Of a DNA stretch of 5,853 nt, positions 1 to 4,129 are shown in pieces. The position numbers and the translations under genes were made by a program. This DNA comes from Bacillota bacterium (GTDB taxonomy: Bacteria; Bacillota; Sulfobacillia; JAJZYS01; JAJYTV01). A model generated the notes under the pieces. It had not been told where the DNA came from and ran no database searches. It saw only the letters and a program-made list of their open reading frames with translations. The stretch covers positions 1 through 5,853 of the forward strand of contig JAJZIE010000161.1 of NCBI GenBank assembly GCA_021810725.1, in the 5' to 3' direction. Within the stretch, counting starts at the first letter, position 1. Each line of letters opens with the position of its first letter.

Positions 1-319
1 CGTCCTGCCGGTGGCCGACCGCCACGCGGCGTACGCGCAGGAGGTCACGGCAGGACTCCGGGCCATCGGGTTGCGCGTCGCCTCGGACCTGCGCGACGAG
101 AAGCTCGGCTACAAGATCCGCCAGGCGCAGACCGACAAGGTGCCGTACCTGCTCGTGGTAGGTGACCGCGAGGCGCAGGAGGGAACCGTCTCCGTACGCG
201 CTCGCGGCGAACAGGCGAGCCGCACCATGCCGCAGGCCGTGTTCGCTCAGGCCCTGGCGCACGAAGCGCGCACCAGAGCGCTCGAGCTCGGCGCGCACCT
301 CGTCGAGGCGGAAGCCTAG
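1..319 (+). CDS. thrS: Threonyl-tRNA synthetase, C-terminal anticodon-binding domain (5' partial)
   Basis: The 3' end of the gene for ThrRS, the cytoplasmic enzyme that charges tRNA-Thr. The first full codon is at 2-4 and the frame runs to a TAG at 317-319, giving 105 C-terminal residues; the true start lies upstream of the window. What is visible matches the class IIa anticodon-binding domain: VLPV and H8..YA at the beginning, then SDLRDEKLGYKIRQAQ (visible residues 28-43) and VPYLLVVGDRE followed by GTVSVR (47-66). This is the usual end of bacterial ThrRS, and the catalytic, editing and TGS domains would lie upstream. The gene meets the opposing gene tail to tail with only 3 nt between the stop codons. 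Its own regulatory leader is not in view. The GTG at 11-13 is an internal codon, not a start. Confidence 0.95.
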   Translation, partial: VLPVADRHAAYAQEVTAGLRAIGLRVASDLRDEKLGYKIRQAQTDKVPYLLVVGDREAQEGTVSVRARGEQASRTMPQAVFAQALAHEARTRALELGAHLVEAEA

Positions 320-327
320 GGACTAGG
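315..327. repeat. Inverted repeat spanning both convergent stop codons
   Basis: CCTAG-GGA-CTAGG is a perfect 5-bp inverted repeat with a 3-nt centre. It contains the thrS TAG (317-319) and the TAG of the opposing gene (325-323 on the minus strand). No T-tract follows on either strand, so it is not a convincing intrinsic terminator; part of the symmetry arises simply from two TAG stops facing each other. A second hairpin, CGGGCC/GGCCCG at 348-353 and 359-364, also lacks a T-tract. Confidence 0.3.
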
Positions 328-856
328 AGGCGGAAAGTAGAGCCTGGCGGGCCGCGAGGGCCCGTCCCGCGGCTTTGGCCGCGTTGTCGATCATCCCCAG
401 GCCGTCTGGCTCCTCAGCCTGCAGCAGGACGAGGTCCCGGGCGGCCTCGGCGCAACGCTGACAAGGCTCGACGAGCGCGAGGTCGGCCTCGAGCATCAGC
501 TCGTACTGCAGGCTCGAGCTCCTGAGCCTTTCCCACACGACGTCCTGCGGGGGCAGCTCCGCGCTGCGCACTCGCGCCGCGAGGTCCTGCAGGGTCGACG
601 TCCGCTCCTCAAGCCTGCGCAGGGCCGCCATGCGATCCGCCGGCGGGAACGGCGCCTCACGCGTAGACGGAGGAATGCGCTCCACCCGGTAGCGTGCGGC
701 GAGGTCGCGCAACAGCGTGGCCGCCTGGCTGAGCCCTTCAGCGGCCCGGGCGCGCACGAGGAGATCGTGGTCGCGCACCTGCGTGGCGCTGTCGAAGAGG
801 TGGATCGGGCTGATGCCGATGACCTGGCCCAGCCTGCGCGCGATGTCGGACGACAT
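323..856 (-). CDS. Hypothetical helical protein of 177 aa, partner of the SPFH gene
   Basis: I do not recognise this family. The ATG at 856-854 lies 2 nt after the TGA of the SPFH gene (861-859), so the two are almost certainly co-transcribed and probably translationally coupled; no good Shine-Dalgarno precedes it. The product is rich in Ala, Leu, Arg and Glu and looks mainly alpha-helical. An N-terminal part (1-60) is followed by a proline-rich linker (P62, P63, P69, P71, P72), then a long helical stretch with charged heptad-like spacing (about 75-145). A single CxxC (C132, C135: PCQRC) could bind metal or form a disulfide, but one pair alone is not a zinc site. No signal peptide or membrane segment is visible. 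The same reading frame stays open upstream to about 1810, but that part overlaps the SPFH gene and reads as Arg/Pro-rich noise. The location suggests a role with the SPFH protein; this is inference. Confidence 0.75.
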   Translation of the reverse strand: MSSDIARRLGQVIGISPIHLFDSATQVRDHDLLVRARAAEGLSQAATLLRDLAARYRVERIPPSTREAPFPPADRMAALRRLEERTSTLQDLAARVRSAELPPQDVVWERLRSSSLQYELMLEADLALVEPCQRCAEAARDLVLLQAEEPDGLGMIDNAAKAAGRALAARQALLSAS

Positions 857-858
857 GC

Positions 859-1686
859 TCAGCGCTGGGGTCCGGGCGGAGCGCCAAACGGCATGCCGAA
901 CGCTCCCGCGCCGACGTGGAACGCCTCGCCCACGGCGACGTTCGGGGCGGAGATGAGGTTGTGCTCCGCCATCATCATGGCGACGTAGTAGCGAACAGCG
1001 TCCATTTCGGAGAGACCGAACGCCTTGAGGGAAATGAGCGACTTCATGCGCTCGTCCTTGGGAAACACGAGCACCTTGACGTCGTTCAGGGTGATGCCGT
1101 AGACGGTCAGGAAGGCCTGCAGGTGCTCCTTGACGAGTGCCGTGAGGTCGTGGATGTGCTCGTTCACCTGCTCGAGCGGAGTCACCTGGACGAGCTGGTT
1201 GATCGCCTGCTCGACGACCGGACCGGCGTAGCGGTTGACGTCCTCGGCGTGGAGGAAATGGCCGTTGTACGGCATGTGCTGCACGAGCTTGAGGGCATCG
1301 TCCTTGTTTTCGATGTGGATGTAGTAGTCGACGTCGTAGGCGAGCTCCGCCATCTCGCGCGAGAGCGCTGTGCCCGACGCCTTCAGCACGAGCTTGGCGC
1401 GGCTGATGTACAGGACCTCGTACTGCCACGGCGACTGGCCGCCGAAGAAGGCCTGCTGCACCGAACCGACAATCGGTCGGTCGGGTGTCGTGATCGGGTA
1501 CTGCCCGGTCTCGTAGACGTTCAGGATCGCGCCGCGCGACTTGAGCACGGCGAAGTGGTTCGACTCCACCGTCAGCAATGAGCCGTTGAGAATGTTCGCG
1601 TCGGGGTAGTGGAACAAGAGGATGTCGGTCCCCATGATCTCCTTGCCGTCGTCGCTGAGCGTCGAGATAACCTGGCGGATCGCCAA
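859..1686 (-). CDS. SPFH/band-7 domain protein (YdjI-like), 275 aa
   Basis: A soluble SPFH (stomatin/prohibitin/flotillin/HflK) family protein, most like the bacterial YdjI or 'virion core protein' group. The start is TTG at 1686-1684, with GAGGAGGG 6 nt upstream; the ATG at codon 18 (MGTD) has no comparable ribosome binding site. Family-like features are ILNGSLLTVESNHFAVL (32-48), GQYPITTPDRPIVG (61-74), FFGGQSPWQYEVLYIS (80-95), KASGTALS (102-109) and a beta-rich stretch, AYDVDYYIHIENKDDA (116-131). A helical region follows (about 150-240) and then a Gly/Pro/Phe-rich tail (GAGAFGMPFGAPPGPQ, 259-274), typical of this group. There is no signal peptide or transmembrane helix, so any membrane association would be peripheral. 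SPFH proteins form oligomeric membrane-linked scaffolds, and YdjI of Bacillus acts in a PspA-related envelope-stress module; a similar role here is inferred. Specific assignment within SPFH is less certain than the family itself. Confidence 0.8.
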   Translation of the reverse strand: MAIRQVISTLSDDGKEIMGTDILLFHYPDANILNGSLLTVESNHFAVLKSRGAILNVYETGQYPITTPDRPIVGSVQQAFFGGQSPWQYEVLYISRAKLVLKASGTALSREMAELAYDVDYYIHIENKDDALKLVQHMPYNGHFLHAEDVNRYAGPVVEQAINQLVQVTPLEQVNEHIHDLTALVKEHLQAFLTVYGITLNDVKVLVFPKDERMKSLISLKAFGLSEMDAVRYYVAMMMAEHNLISAPNVAVGEAFHVGAGAFGMPFGAPPGPQR

Positions 1687-1692
1687 TATGAG

Positions 1693-1700
1693 CCCTCCTC
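1693..1700 (-). promoter_or_regulatory. Strong ribosome binding site that fixes the TTG start of the SPFH gene
   Basis: Read on the minus strand this is GAGGAGGG, 6 nt before TTG (1686-1684). It is the only strong Shine-Dalgarno near the 5' end of the gene and selects TTG over the internal ATG 17 codons later. Confidence 0.8.
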
Positions 1701-1725
1701 GCCGATGCAGCCTTCTGGCAGAATG

Positions 1726-1734
1726 ATGGTAGCA
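1726..1734 (-). promoter_or_regulatory. Candidate extended -10 promoter for the SPFH operon
   Basis: On the minus strand the sequence reads TGC-TACCAT, an extended -10 (TGn plus a hexamer matching TATAAT at 4 of 6). No convincing -35 lies 16-18 nt upstream, where the DNA is a run of GC. Predicted transcription start is near 1719, giving a leader of about 33 nt that contains the strong ribosome binding site. Weak evidence, but it is the best match upstream of the gene. Confidence 0.3.
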
Positions 1735-1797
1735 CGCGCCCGCGCGCCCGCATACTCCTGAAAGGGTACGGAGGGCGGGTCGACGGCCGAGCACGCG

Positions 1798-1827
1798 TTG
1801 ACCGGTCCATGCCGCATGTGTTAGGCT
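1798..1827 (+). promoter_or_regulatory. Candidate sigma-A promoter of the infC-rpmI-rplT operon
   Basis: TTGACC (1798-1803), an 18-nt spacer and TAGGCT (1822-1827) preceded by TG at 1819-1820, which makes an extended -10. The -35 matches consensus at 5 of 6 positions. Transcription would start near 1834, giving a leader of about 130 nt that contains the structured attenuator. It is divergent from the minus-strand candidate, with about 64 bp between the two core elements. Confidence 0.55.
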
Positions 1828-1833
1828 CCAGAT

Positions 1834-1950
1834 AAAGCAGAAGCCCCGCCGCTTCTCACCCGGGCGCGCCATGTGGCCGCTTCCCGGGTCGCAGGGAGAG
1901 ATCCCGACCGGGAGGGGCATATGCCCGTCCCGATTTTTGTATTCTCCTTC
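1834..1950 (+). promoter_or_regulatory. Structured infC leader, probable L20-type attenuator
   Basis: A non-coding leader with several stems before an intrinsic terminator: AGAAGC/GCTTCT (1839-1844 with 1851-1856), ACCCGGG/CCCGGGT (1858-1864 with 1883-1889), GGGA-GAGA-TCCC (1894-1905, a GNRA-type loop), then the terminator (1909-1938). CCCGGGTCG (1883-1891) can instead pair with CGACCGGG (1905-1912, one bulged G). That pairing competes with both the 1858-1889 stem and the left arm of the terminator, so it is a natural antiterminator. In Bacillus subtilis, ribosomal protein L20 represses infC-rpmI-rplT by premature termination in its leader. The same gene order plus a leader terminator makes that the best guess here. 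I have not verified the L20-binding fold; the ligand is inferred. Confidence 0.6.
1909..1938 (+). terminator. Intrinsic terminator (attenuator) in the infC leader
   Basis: CGGGAGGGGC (1909-1918) pairs with GCCCGTCCCG (1923-1932), with a single G-G mismatch and an AUAU loop, followed by A and five T (1934-1938). It sits 12 nt upstream of the infC Shine-Dalgarno and downstream of the candidate promoter, so it would end transcripts before the operon. No plus-strand gene precedes it, which argues for attenuation rather than ordinary termination. Confidence 0.8.
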
Positions 1951-1956
1951 GGAGGT
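1951..1956 (+). promoter_or_regulatory. Ribosome binding site that fixes the AUC start of infC
   Basis: GGAGGT ends 8 nt before ATC (1965-1967), an ideal distance. An in-frame TGA at 1956-1958 rules out any start further upstream, and the next candidate, TTG at 1977, is 20 nt from the Shine-Dalgarno, which is too far. Confidence 0.9.
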
Positions 1957-1964
1957 GACGTCGA

Positions 1965-2492
1965 ATCAGCAAGGACTTGAGGGTCAACGAGGAGATCCGC
2001 GTGCGCGAAGTGCGTGTGGTCACGCAGGAGGGCGAGCAGCTCGGGGTCTTCCCCATCCGTGACGCGCTGCGCCTCGCCGCCGAGAGGAATCTCGATCTCG
2101 TCGAAGTGGCCCCGTCCGCGAAACCGCCTGTCTGTCGCATCATGGACTACGGCCGCTTCCGGTACGAGCAGGCCAAGAAGGACCGCGAGGCGCGCAAGCG
2201 GCAGCACCAGGTGACGATCAAAGAGGTCAAGCTGAGGCCTCGCATCGACGACCACGACTTCGAGGTCAAGGCGCGCAACGCCGAGCGCTTCCTCAAGGAA
2301 GGCGATCGCGTCAAGGCCACGATCATGTTCCGTGGACGCGAGATCGTCCACACGGACCTGGGCCGCGAGGTGCTGGACAGGCTGGTGGCGTTCCTGCAGG
2401 ACATTGCAACGGTCGAGCGGCCGGCTCGCGTCGAAGGACGCAATATGATCATGTTTTTCGTTCCAAAGACAGATCACACAAAGGGTGCGTGA
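1965..2492 (+). CDS. infC: Translation initiation factor IF-3, AUC start
   Basis: IF3 binds the 30S subunit, keeps it apart from 50S and checks initiator tRNA and start-codon pairing. The 175-aa product has the usual IF3 length. From the ATC the protein reads (M)SKDLRVNEEIRVREVRVV, matching the standard N-terminus of Firmicutes IF3. The N-domain spans about 1-75 with the family signature KPPVCRIMDYGRFRYEQAKK (53-72), then a basic linker helix (to about 82, KKDREARKRQH). The C-domain (83-170) contains IKEVKLRPRIDDHDFEVK and FLKEGDRVKATIMFRGRE. Starting at TTG 1977 would drop four conserved residues. Rare non-AUG starts (AUU, AUA, AUC) on infC are the classic means of IF3 autoregulation, since IF3 discriminates against them. 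It is the first gene of the operon, 2 nt before rpmI, behind a leader attenuator. Confidence 0.95.
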   Translation: MSKDLRVNEEIRVREVRVVTQEGEQLGVFPIRDALRLAAERNLDLVEVAPSAKPPVCRIMDYGRFRYEQAKKDREARKRQHQVTIKEVKLRPRIDDHDFEVKARNAERFLKEGDRVKATIMFRGREIVHTDLGREVLDRLVAFLQDIATVERPARVEGRNMIMFFVPKTDHTKGA

Positions 2493-2494
2493 CG

Positions 2495-2692
2495 ATGCCG
2501 AAGATGAAGACGAACCGCGCCGCGGCCAAGCGGTTCCACCGCACGGGCAGCGGCAAGTTCAAGCGCCAGAAGAGCCATGCGCGCCACATCCTGACGAAGA
2601 AGCCGTCGAAGCGCATGTCGGACCTGCACCGCTATGCCTACGTCTCCGCTTCCGACCAGAAGCGCATCGAGCGTCTGATTCCGTACAACTAA
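2495..2692 (+). CDS. rpmI: 50S ribosomal protein L35
   Basis: A 65-aa basic protein of the large subunit with the hallmark start MPKMKTNRAAAKRF, followed by TGSGKFKRQKSHARHIL (17-33), a KKPSKR basic patch (35-40) and the C-terminal SASDQKRIERLIPY (51-64); the length is standard for L35. The ATG at 2495 is chosen because MPKMKT is the conserved N-terminus; GTG at 2489, which overlaps the infC stop, would add only Met-Thr. The Shine-Dalgarno is weak (AAGGGT, 2481-2486, inside infC) and the gap to infC is 2 nt, so translational coupling is likely. It lies between infC and rplT, as in most Firmicutes. Confidence 0.96.
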   Translation: MPKMKTNRAAAKRFHRTGSGKFKRQKSHARHILTKKPSKRMSDLHRYAYVSASDQKRIERLIPYN

Positions 2693-2707
2693 GGGGGTCC
2701 TCTCGCC

Positions 2708-3067
2708 ATGGCACGCATCAAGAAGGGCGTGACGGCACACCGCCGCCACAAGAAGATCCTCAAGCTCGCACGAGGCTACTGGGGTGCCCGGCACCGTCTG
2801 TTCCGCCCGGCCAACGAGGCCGTCATGCACGCGCTCTGGTACTCCTATCAGCACCGGCGCGAGCGCAAGGGCGACTTCCGGCGCCTCTGGATCGCCCGCA
2901 TCAACGCGGCCTCGCGCGCGCAGGGCCTCAGCTACAGCCGGTTCATGAACGGTCTTCGGCGCGCTGGCGTCGAGATCAACCGCAAGCTCCTCGCGGATCT
3001 CGCCGTGCGGGACCAGCAGGCGTTCGCGGCGCTCGTGGAGACGGCGAAGTCGAGTCTCGTACGCTAG
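2708..3067 (+). CDS. rplT: 50S ribosomal protein L20
   Basis: A 119-aa protein that binds 23S rRNA early in 50S assembly. It begins MARIKKGVTAHRRHKKIL, with a long basic N-terminal helix region (GYWGARHRLFRPANEAVM, 23-40), then YSYQHRRERKGDFRRLWIAR (46-65), INAASRAQGLSYSRFMNGL (65-83) and the C-terminal globular part (GVEINRKLLADLA, 87-99). These are the family hallmarks, and the length is typical. GGGGGT (2693-2698) lies 9 nt upstream as the ribosome binding site. In Firmicutes and in E. coli, L20 also represses its own operon by binding mRNA that mimics its rRNA site; the leader at 1834-1950 is a candidate target here. It is 15 nt downstream of rpmI. Confidence 0.97.
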   Translation: MARIKKGVTAHRRHKKILKLARGYWGARHRLFRPANEAVMHALWYSYQHRRERKGDFRRLWIARINAASRAQGLSYSRFMNGLRRAGVEINRKLLADLAVRDQQAFAALVETAKSSLVR

Positions 3068-3071
3068 GGCC

Positions 3072-3818
3072 GTGCTGAGCGCGGCAGTCCGCTCGCACCT
3101 GCGCGACGTAAGGCGCGGCCGGGTCACCGGCCGCGTTGTCGTCGAGGGGGCCCGGCTGGTCGCGGAAGCCGTCGCCGCGGGGGCGGCGGTGGAGATCCTG
3201 ATCTGGTCGCCGCGCCTCCTAGGTCGGCCCTTGCCACCAGGGCGCCTGCAGGCCGTGACGGAGCACGCCCTGGCGCGGGAGATCTCCGACGCGGAGATGG
3301 AGCGGCTGCAGAGCGGACCGTCACATCAGGGGGTGCTGGCGGTGCTGACGCTGCCGGCCTTCCGGCCGGAGGACTGTCTTCGGGGCGACGGCTGGCTCGT
3401 GGCGCTCGACGGCGTGCAGGATCCGCTCAACTTCGGCGCCATCGCGCGCTCCGCGCGCGCCTTCGGGGCCAGCGGGATCTGGTACCGCAGCGGCGGTGCG
3501 GGGCCCTGTTCGACGAGGGCCTACCGGGCTTCCGCCGGCGCGTTCCTCGACCTCCCGGTGGCGGCCGTGGACGATCTCGGGCCGGCGCTCAGGGCGCAGC
3601 CGCGGCCAATCTGGGTCGCGGCGGCGGACGCTTCCCCACTCACGGCCGGTTGGCCCGAGGAGGGTCCTGGCGTGCTGGTCTTGGGCAGCGAGGGACAGGG
3701 CACGGGGCTTTCGCTCGGCCGGCGCATCGCGATCCCGATGCGGCCCGGCAGCGAGTCGCTGAACGTGGCGCAGGCGGCCGCGATCTTCCTCAGCCGAACC
3801 TACCCCGGCAGGCTTTGA
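3072..3818 (+). CDS. TrmH/SpoU-family RNA 2'-O-methyltransferase (RlmB/YsgA-like)
   Basis: A 248-aa S-adenosylmethionine-dependent RNA ribose methyltransferase with the trefoil-knot (SPOUT) fold. The N-terminal substrate-binding domain has VVVEGARLVAEAVAAG (22-37) and SHQGVLAVL (84-92). Catalytic-domain motif 1 is LDGVQDPLNFGAIARSARAF (112-131), including N120 and the catalytic-type R126; motif 2 is VLGSEGQGTGLS (203-214); motif 3 is IPMRPGSESLNVAQAAAIF (221-239). The exact target (rRNA or tRNA nucleotide) cannot be told from sequence. B. subtilis carries ysgA, a relative, in the same neighbourhood between rplT and pheS. The GTG start lies 4 nt after the rplT stop and has only a weak, too-close AGGG before it, so reinitiation after rplT is likely. 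The stop codon overlaps the -35 box of the pheST promoter. Confidence 0.9.
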   Translation: MLSAAVRSHLRDVRRGRVTGRVVVEGARLVAEAVAAGAAVEILIWSPRLLGRPLPPGRLQAVTEHALAREISDAEMERLQSGPSHQGVLAVLTLPAFRPEDCLRGDGWLVALDGVQDPLNFGAIARSARAFGASGIWYRSGGAGPCSTRAYRASAGAFLDLPVAAVDDLGPALRAQPRPIWVAAADASPLTAGWPEEGPGVLVLGSEGQGTGLSLGRRIAIPMRPGSESLNVAQAAAIFLSRTYPGRL

Positions 3819-3843
3819 CAGGCCCCTCGGGCCTATTTATACT
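3815..3843 (+). promoter_or_regulatory. Near-consensus sigma-A promoter of pheST
   Basis: TTGACA (3815-3820), a 17-nt spacer and TATACT (3838-3843): a perfect -35 and a -10 matching 5 of 6. The predicted start is near A3850, just before the T-box Stem I. The -35 overlaps the last codon and stop of the methyltransferase gene, so pheST has its own promoter directly at the end of the upstream operon. Confidence 0.85.
3820..3834 (+). repeat. Inverted repeat in the promoter spacer, possible weak terminator or operator
   Basis: AGGCCC-CTC-GGGCCT is a perfect 6-bp inverted repeat with a 3-nt loop, followed by ATTTAT. In RNA from the upstream operon it would form a short GC-rich hairpin right after the stop codon, a possible but weak terminator because the T-tract is broken. 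In DNA it lies entirely between the -35 and -10 boxes, where an operator could sit. The element GGCCCGAGGGCC at 3876-3887 is a near-copy in inverted orientation. Confidence 0.4.
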
Positions 3844-4052
3844 GGCCTCAAGTAGGCGATGACGGAGAGAGTAGCGGCCCGAGGGCCACGCGACAGGGAA
3901 GGGCGCCACGATTGAGAGCGCCCCGGCGCGGCGGGGACGTGAAGTTCACTCCAGAGTCCCGCCCTGAAGCAGCAGTAGGGGCGGCGGAAGCCCACCGTGA
4001 GCGGGGCGGCCGGGTGTCTGCCCGGTAGGAGCGGGACCGTTCGGTCCAATGC

Positions 4053-4085
4053 GGGTGGTACCGCGGAGTCTTCGGACTTCGTCCC
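4053..4085 (+). promoter_or_regulatory. T-box antiterminator hairpin
   Basis: GGG (4053-4055) pairs with CCC (4083-4085), the 7-nt bulge TGGTACC (4056-4062) holds the tRNA-binding UGGU, and GCGGAGTC (4063-4070) pairs with GACTTCGT (4075-4082) around a UUCG loop, with two G-U pairs. This is the canonical A2-bulge-A1 arrangement. It shares 4074-4084 with the terminator, so the two cannot form together. Confidence 0.9.
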
Positions 4086-4106
4086 CAGAGGACGAGGCCC
4101 TTTTTG
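4074..4106 (+). terminator. T-box intrinsic terminator upstream of pheS
   Basis: GGACTTCGTCC (4074-4084) pairs with GGACGAGGCCC (4090-4100), with one A-C mismatch, loop CCAGA, followed by TTTTTG (4101-4106). It is the off state of the T-box and ends 23 nt before the pheS start codon. Confidence 0.92.
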
Positions 4107-4129
4107 TTTGCTGACGTGGAGGGAGAAAG

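Larger units (their letters stand above)
3850..4106 (+). ncRNA. T-box riboswitch, tRNA-Phe responsive (UUC specifier)
   Basis: A transcriptional T-box leader that senses uncharged tRNA-Phe and controls pheST. Stem I: GGAG (3864-3867) followed by AGAGTAG (3868-3874) on the 5' side pairs at its base with CTCC (3949-3952); an apical stem GGGCGC/GCGCCC (3901-3906 with 3918-3923) is present. The specifier loop GAAGTTCAC holds UUC at 3945-3947, complementary to the tRNA-Phe anticodon GAA. Stem II is CCGCCC/GGGCGG (3959-3964 with 3979-3984). A likely Stem IIA/B pseudoknot pairs CGG 3985-3987 with CCG 3995-3997 and GCCC 3990-3993 with GGGC 4004-4007. Stem III is GCCGGG/CCCGGT (4009-4026). The T-box sequence GCGGGTGGTACCGCGG (4051-4066) carries the UGGU bulge (4056-4059), complementary to ACCA at the acceptor end of tRNA-Phe. 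The start is placed from the promoter. Confidence 0.95.

Noticed and set aside
348..364. CGGGCC/GGCCCG hairpin as the thrS terminator
   Set aside because: A 6-bp GC stem with no T-tract, inside the opposing coding region; such stems are common by chance at this GC content.
916..1581. Plus-strand 221-aa open frame opposite the SPFH gene
   Set aside because: Its Val/Asp/Leu/His-rich composition is the mirror of the SPFH coding strand; there is no ribosome binding site or recognisable domain.
857..1810. Upstream extension of the 177-aa minus-strand frame to a 495-aa protein
   Set aside because: The added part overlaps the SPFH gene in another frame and is Arg/Pro/Gly-rich with no family features. 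Long open shadow frames are expected in GC-rich DNA.
1687..1920. In-frame extension of the SPFH protein upstream to 353 aa
   Set aside because: The added 78 residues cross the strong Shine-Dalgarno and the candidate promoters and look like translated intergenic DNA.
1977..1979. TTG as the infC start
   Set aside because: It is 20 nt from the Shine-Dalgarno and removes the conserved ISKD residues; ATC at 1965 fits better on both counts.
1821..2477. Minus-strand 218-aa frame opposite infC
   Set aside because: It is a shadow of the infC coding strand and would run through the infC leader; no domain or ribosome binding site is visible.
2489..2494. GTG at 2489 as the rpmI start
   Set aside because: It would add only Met-Thr before the conserved MPKMKT N-terminus and is only 2 nt from the weak AAGGGT; ATG at 2495 is spaced properly.
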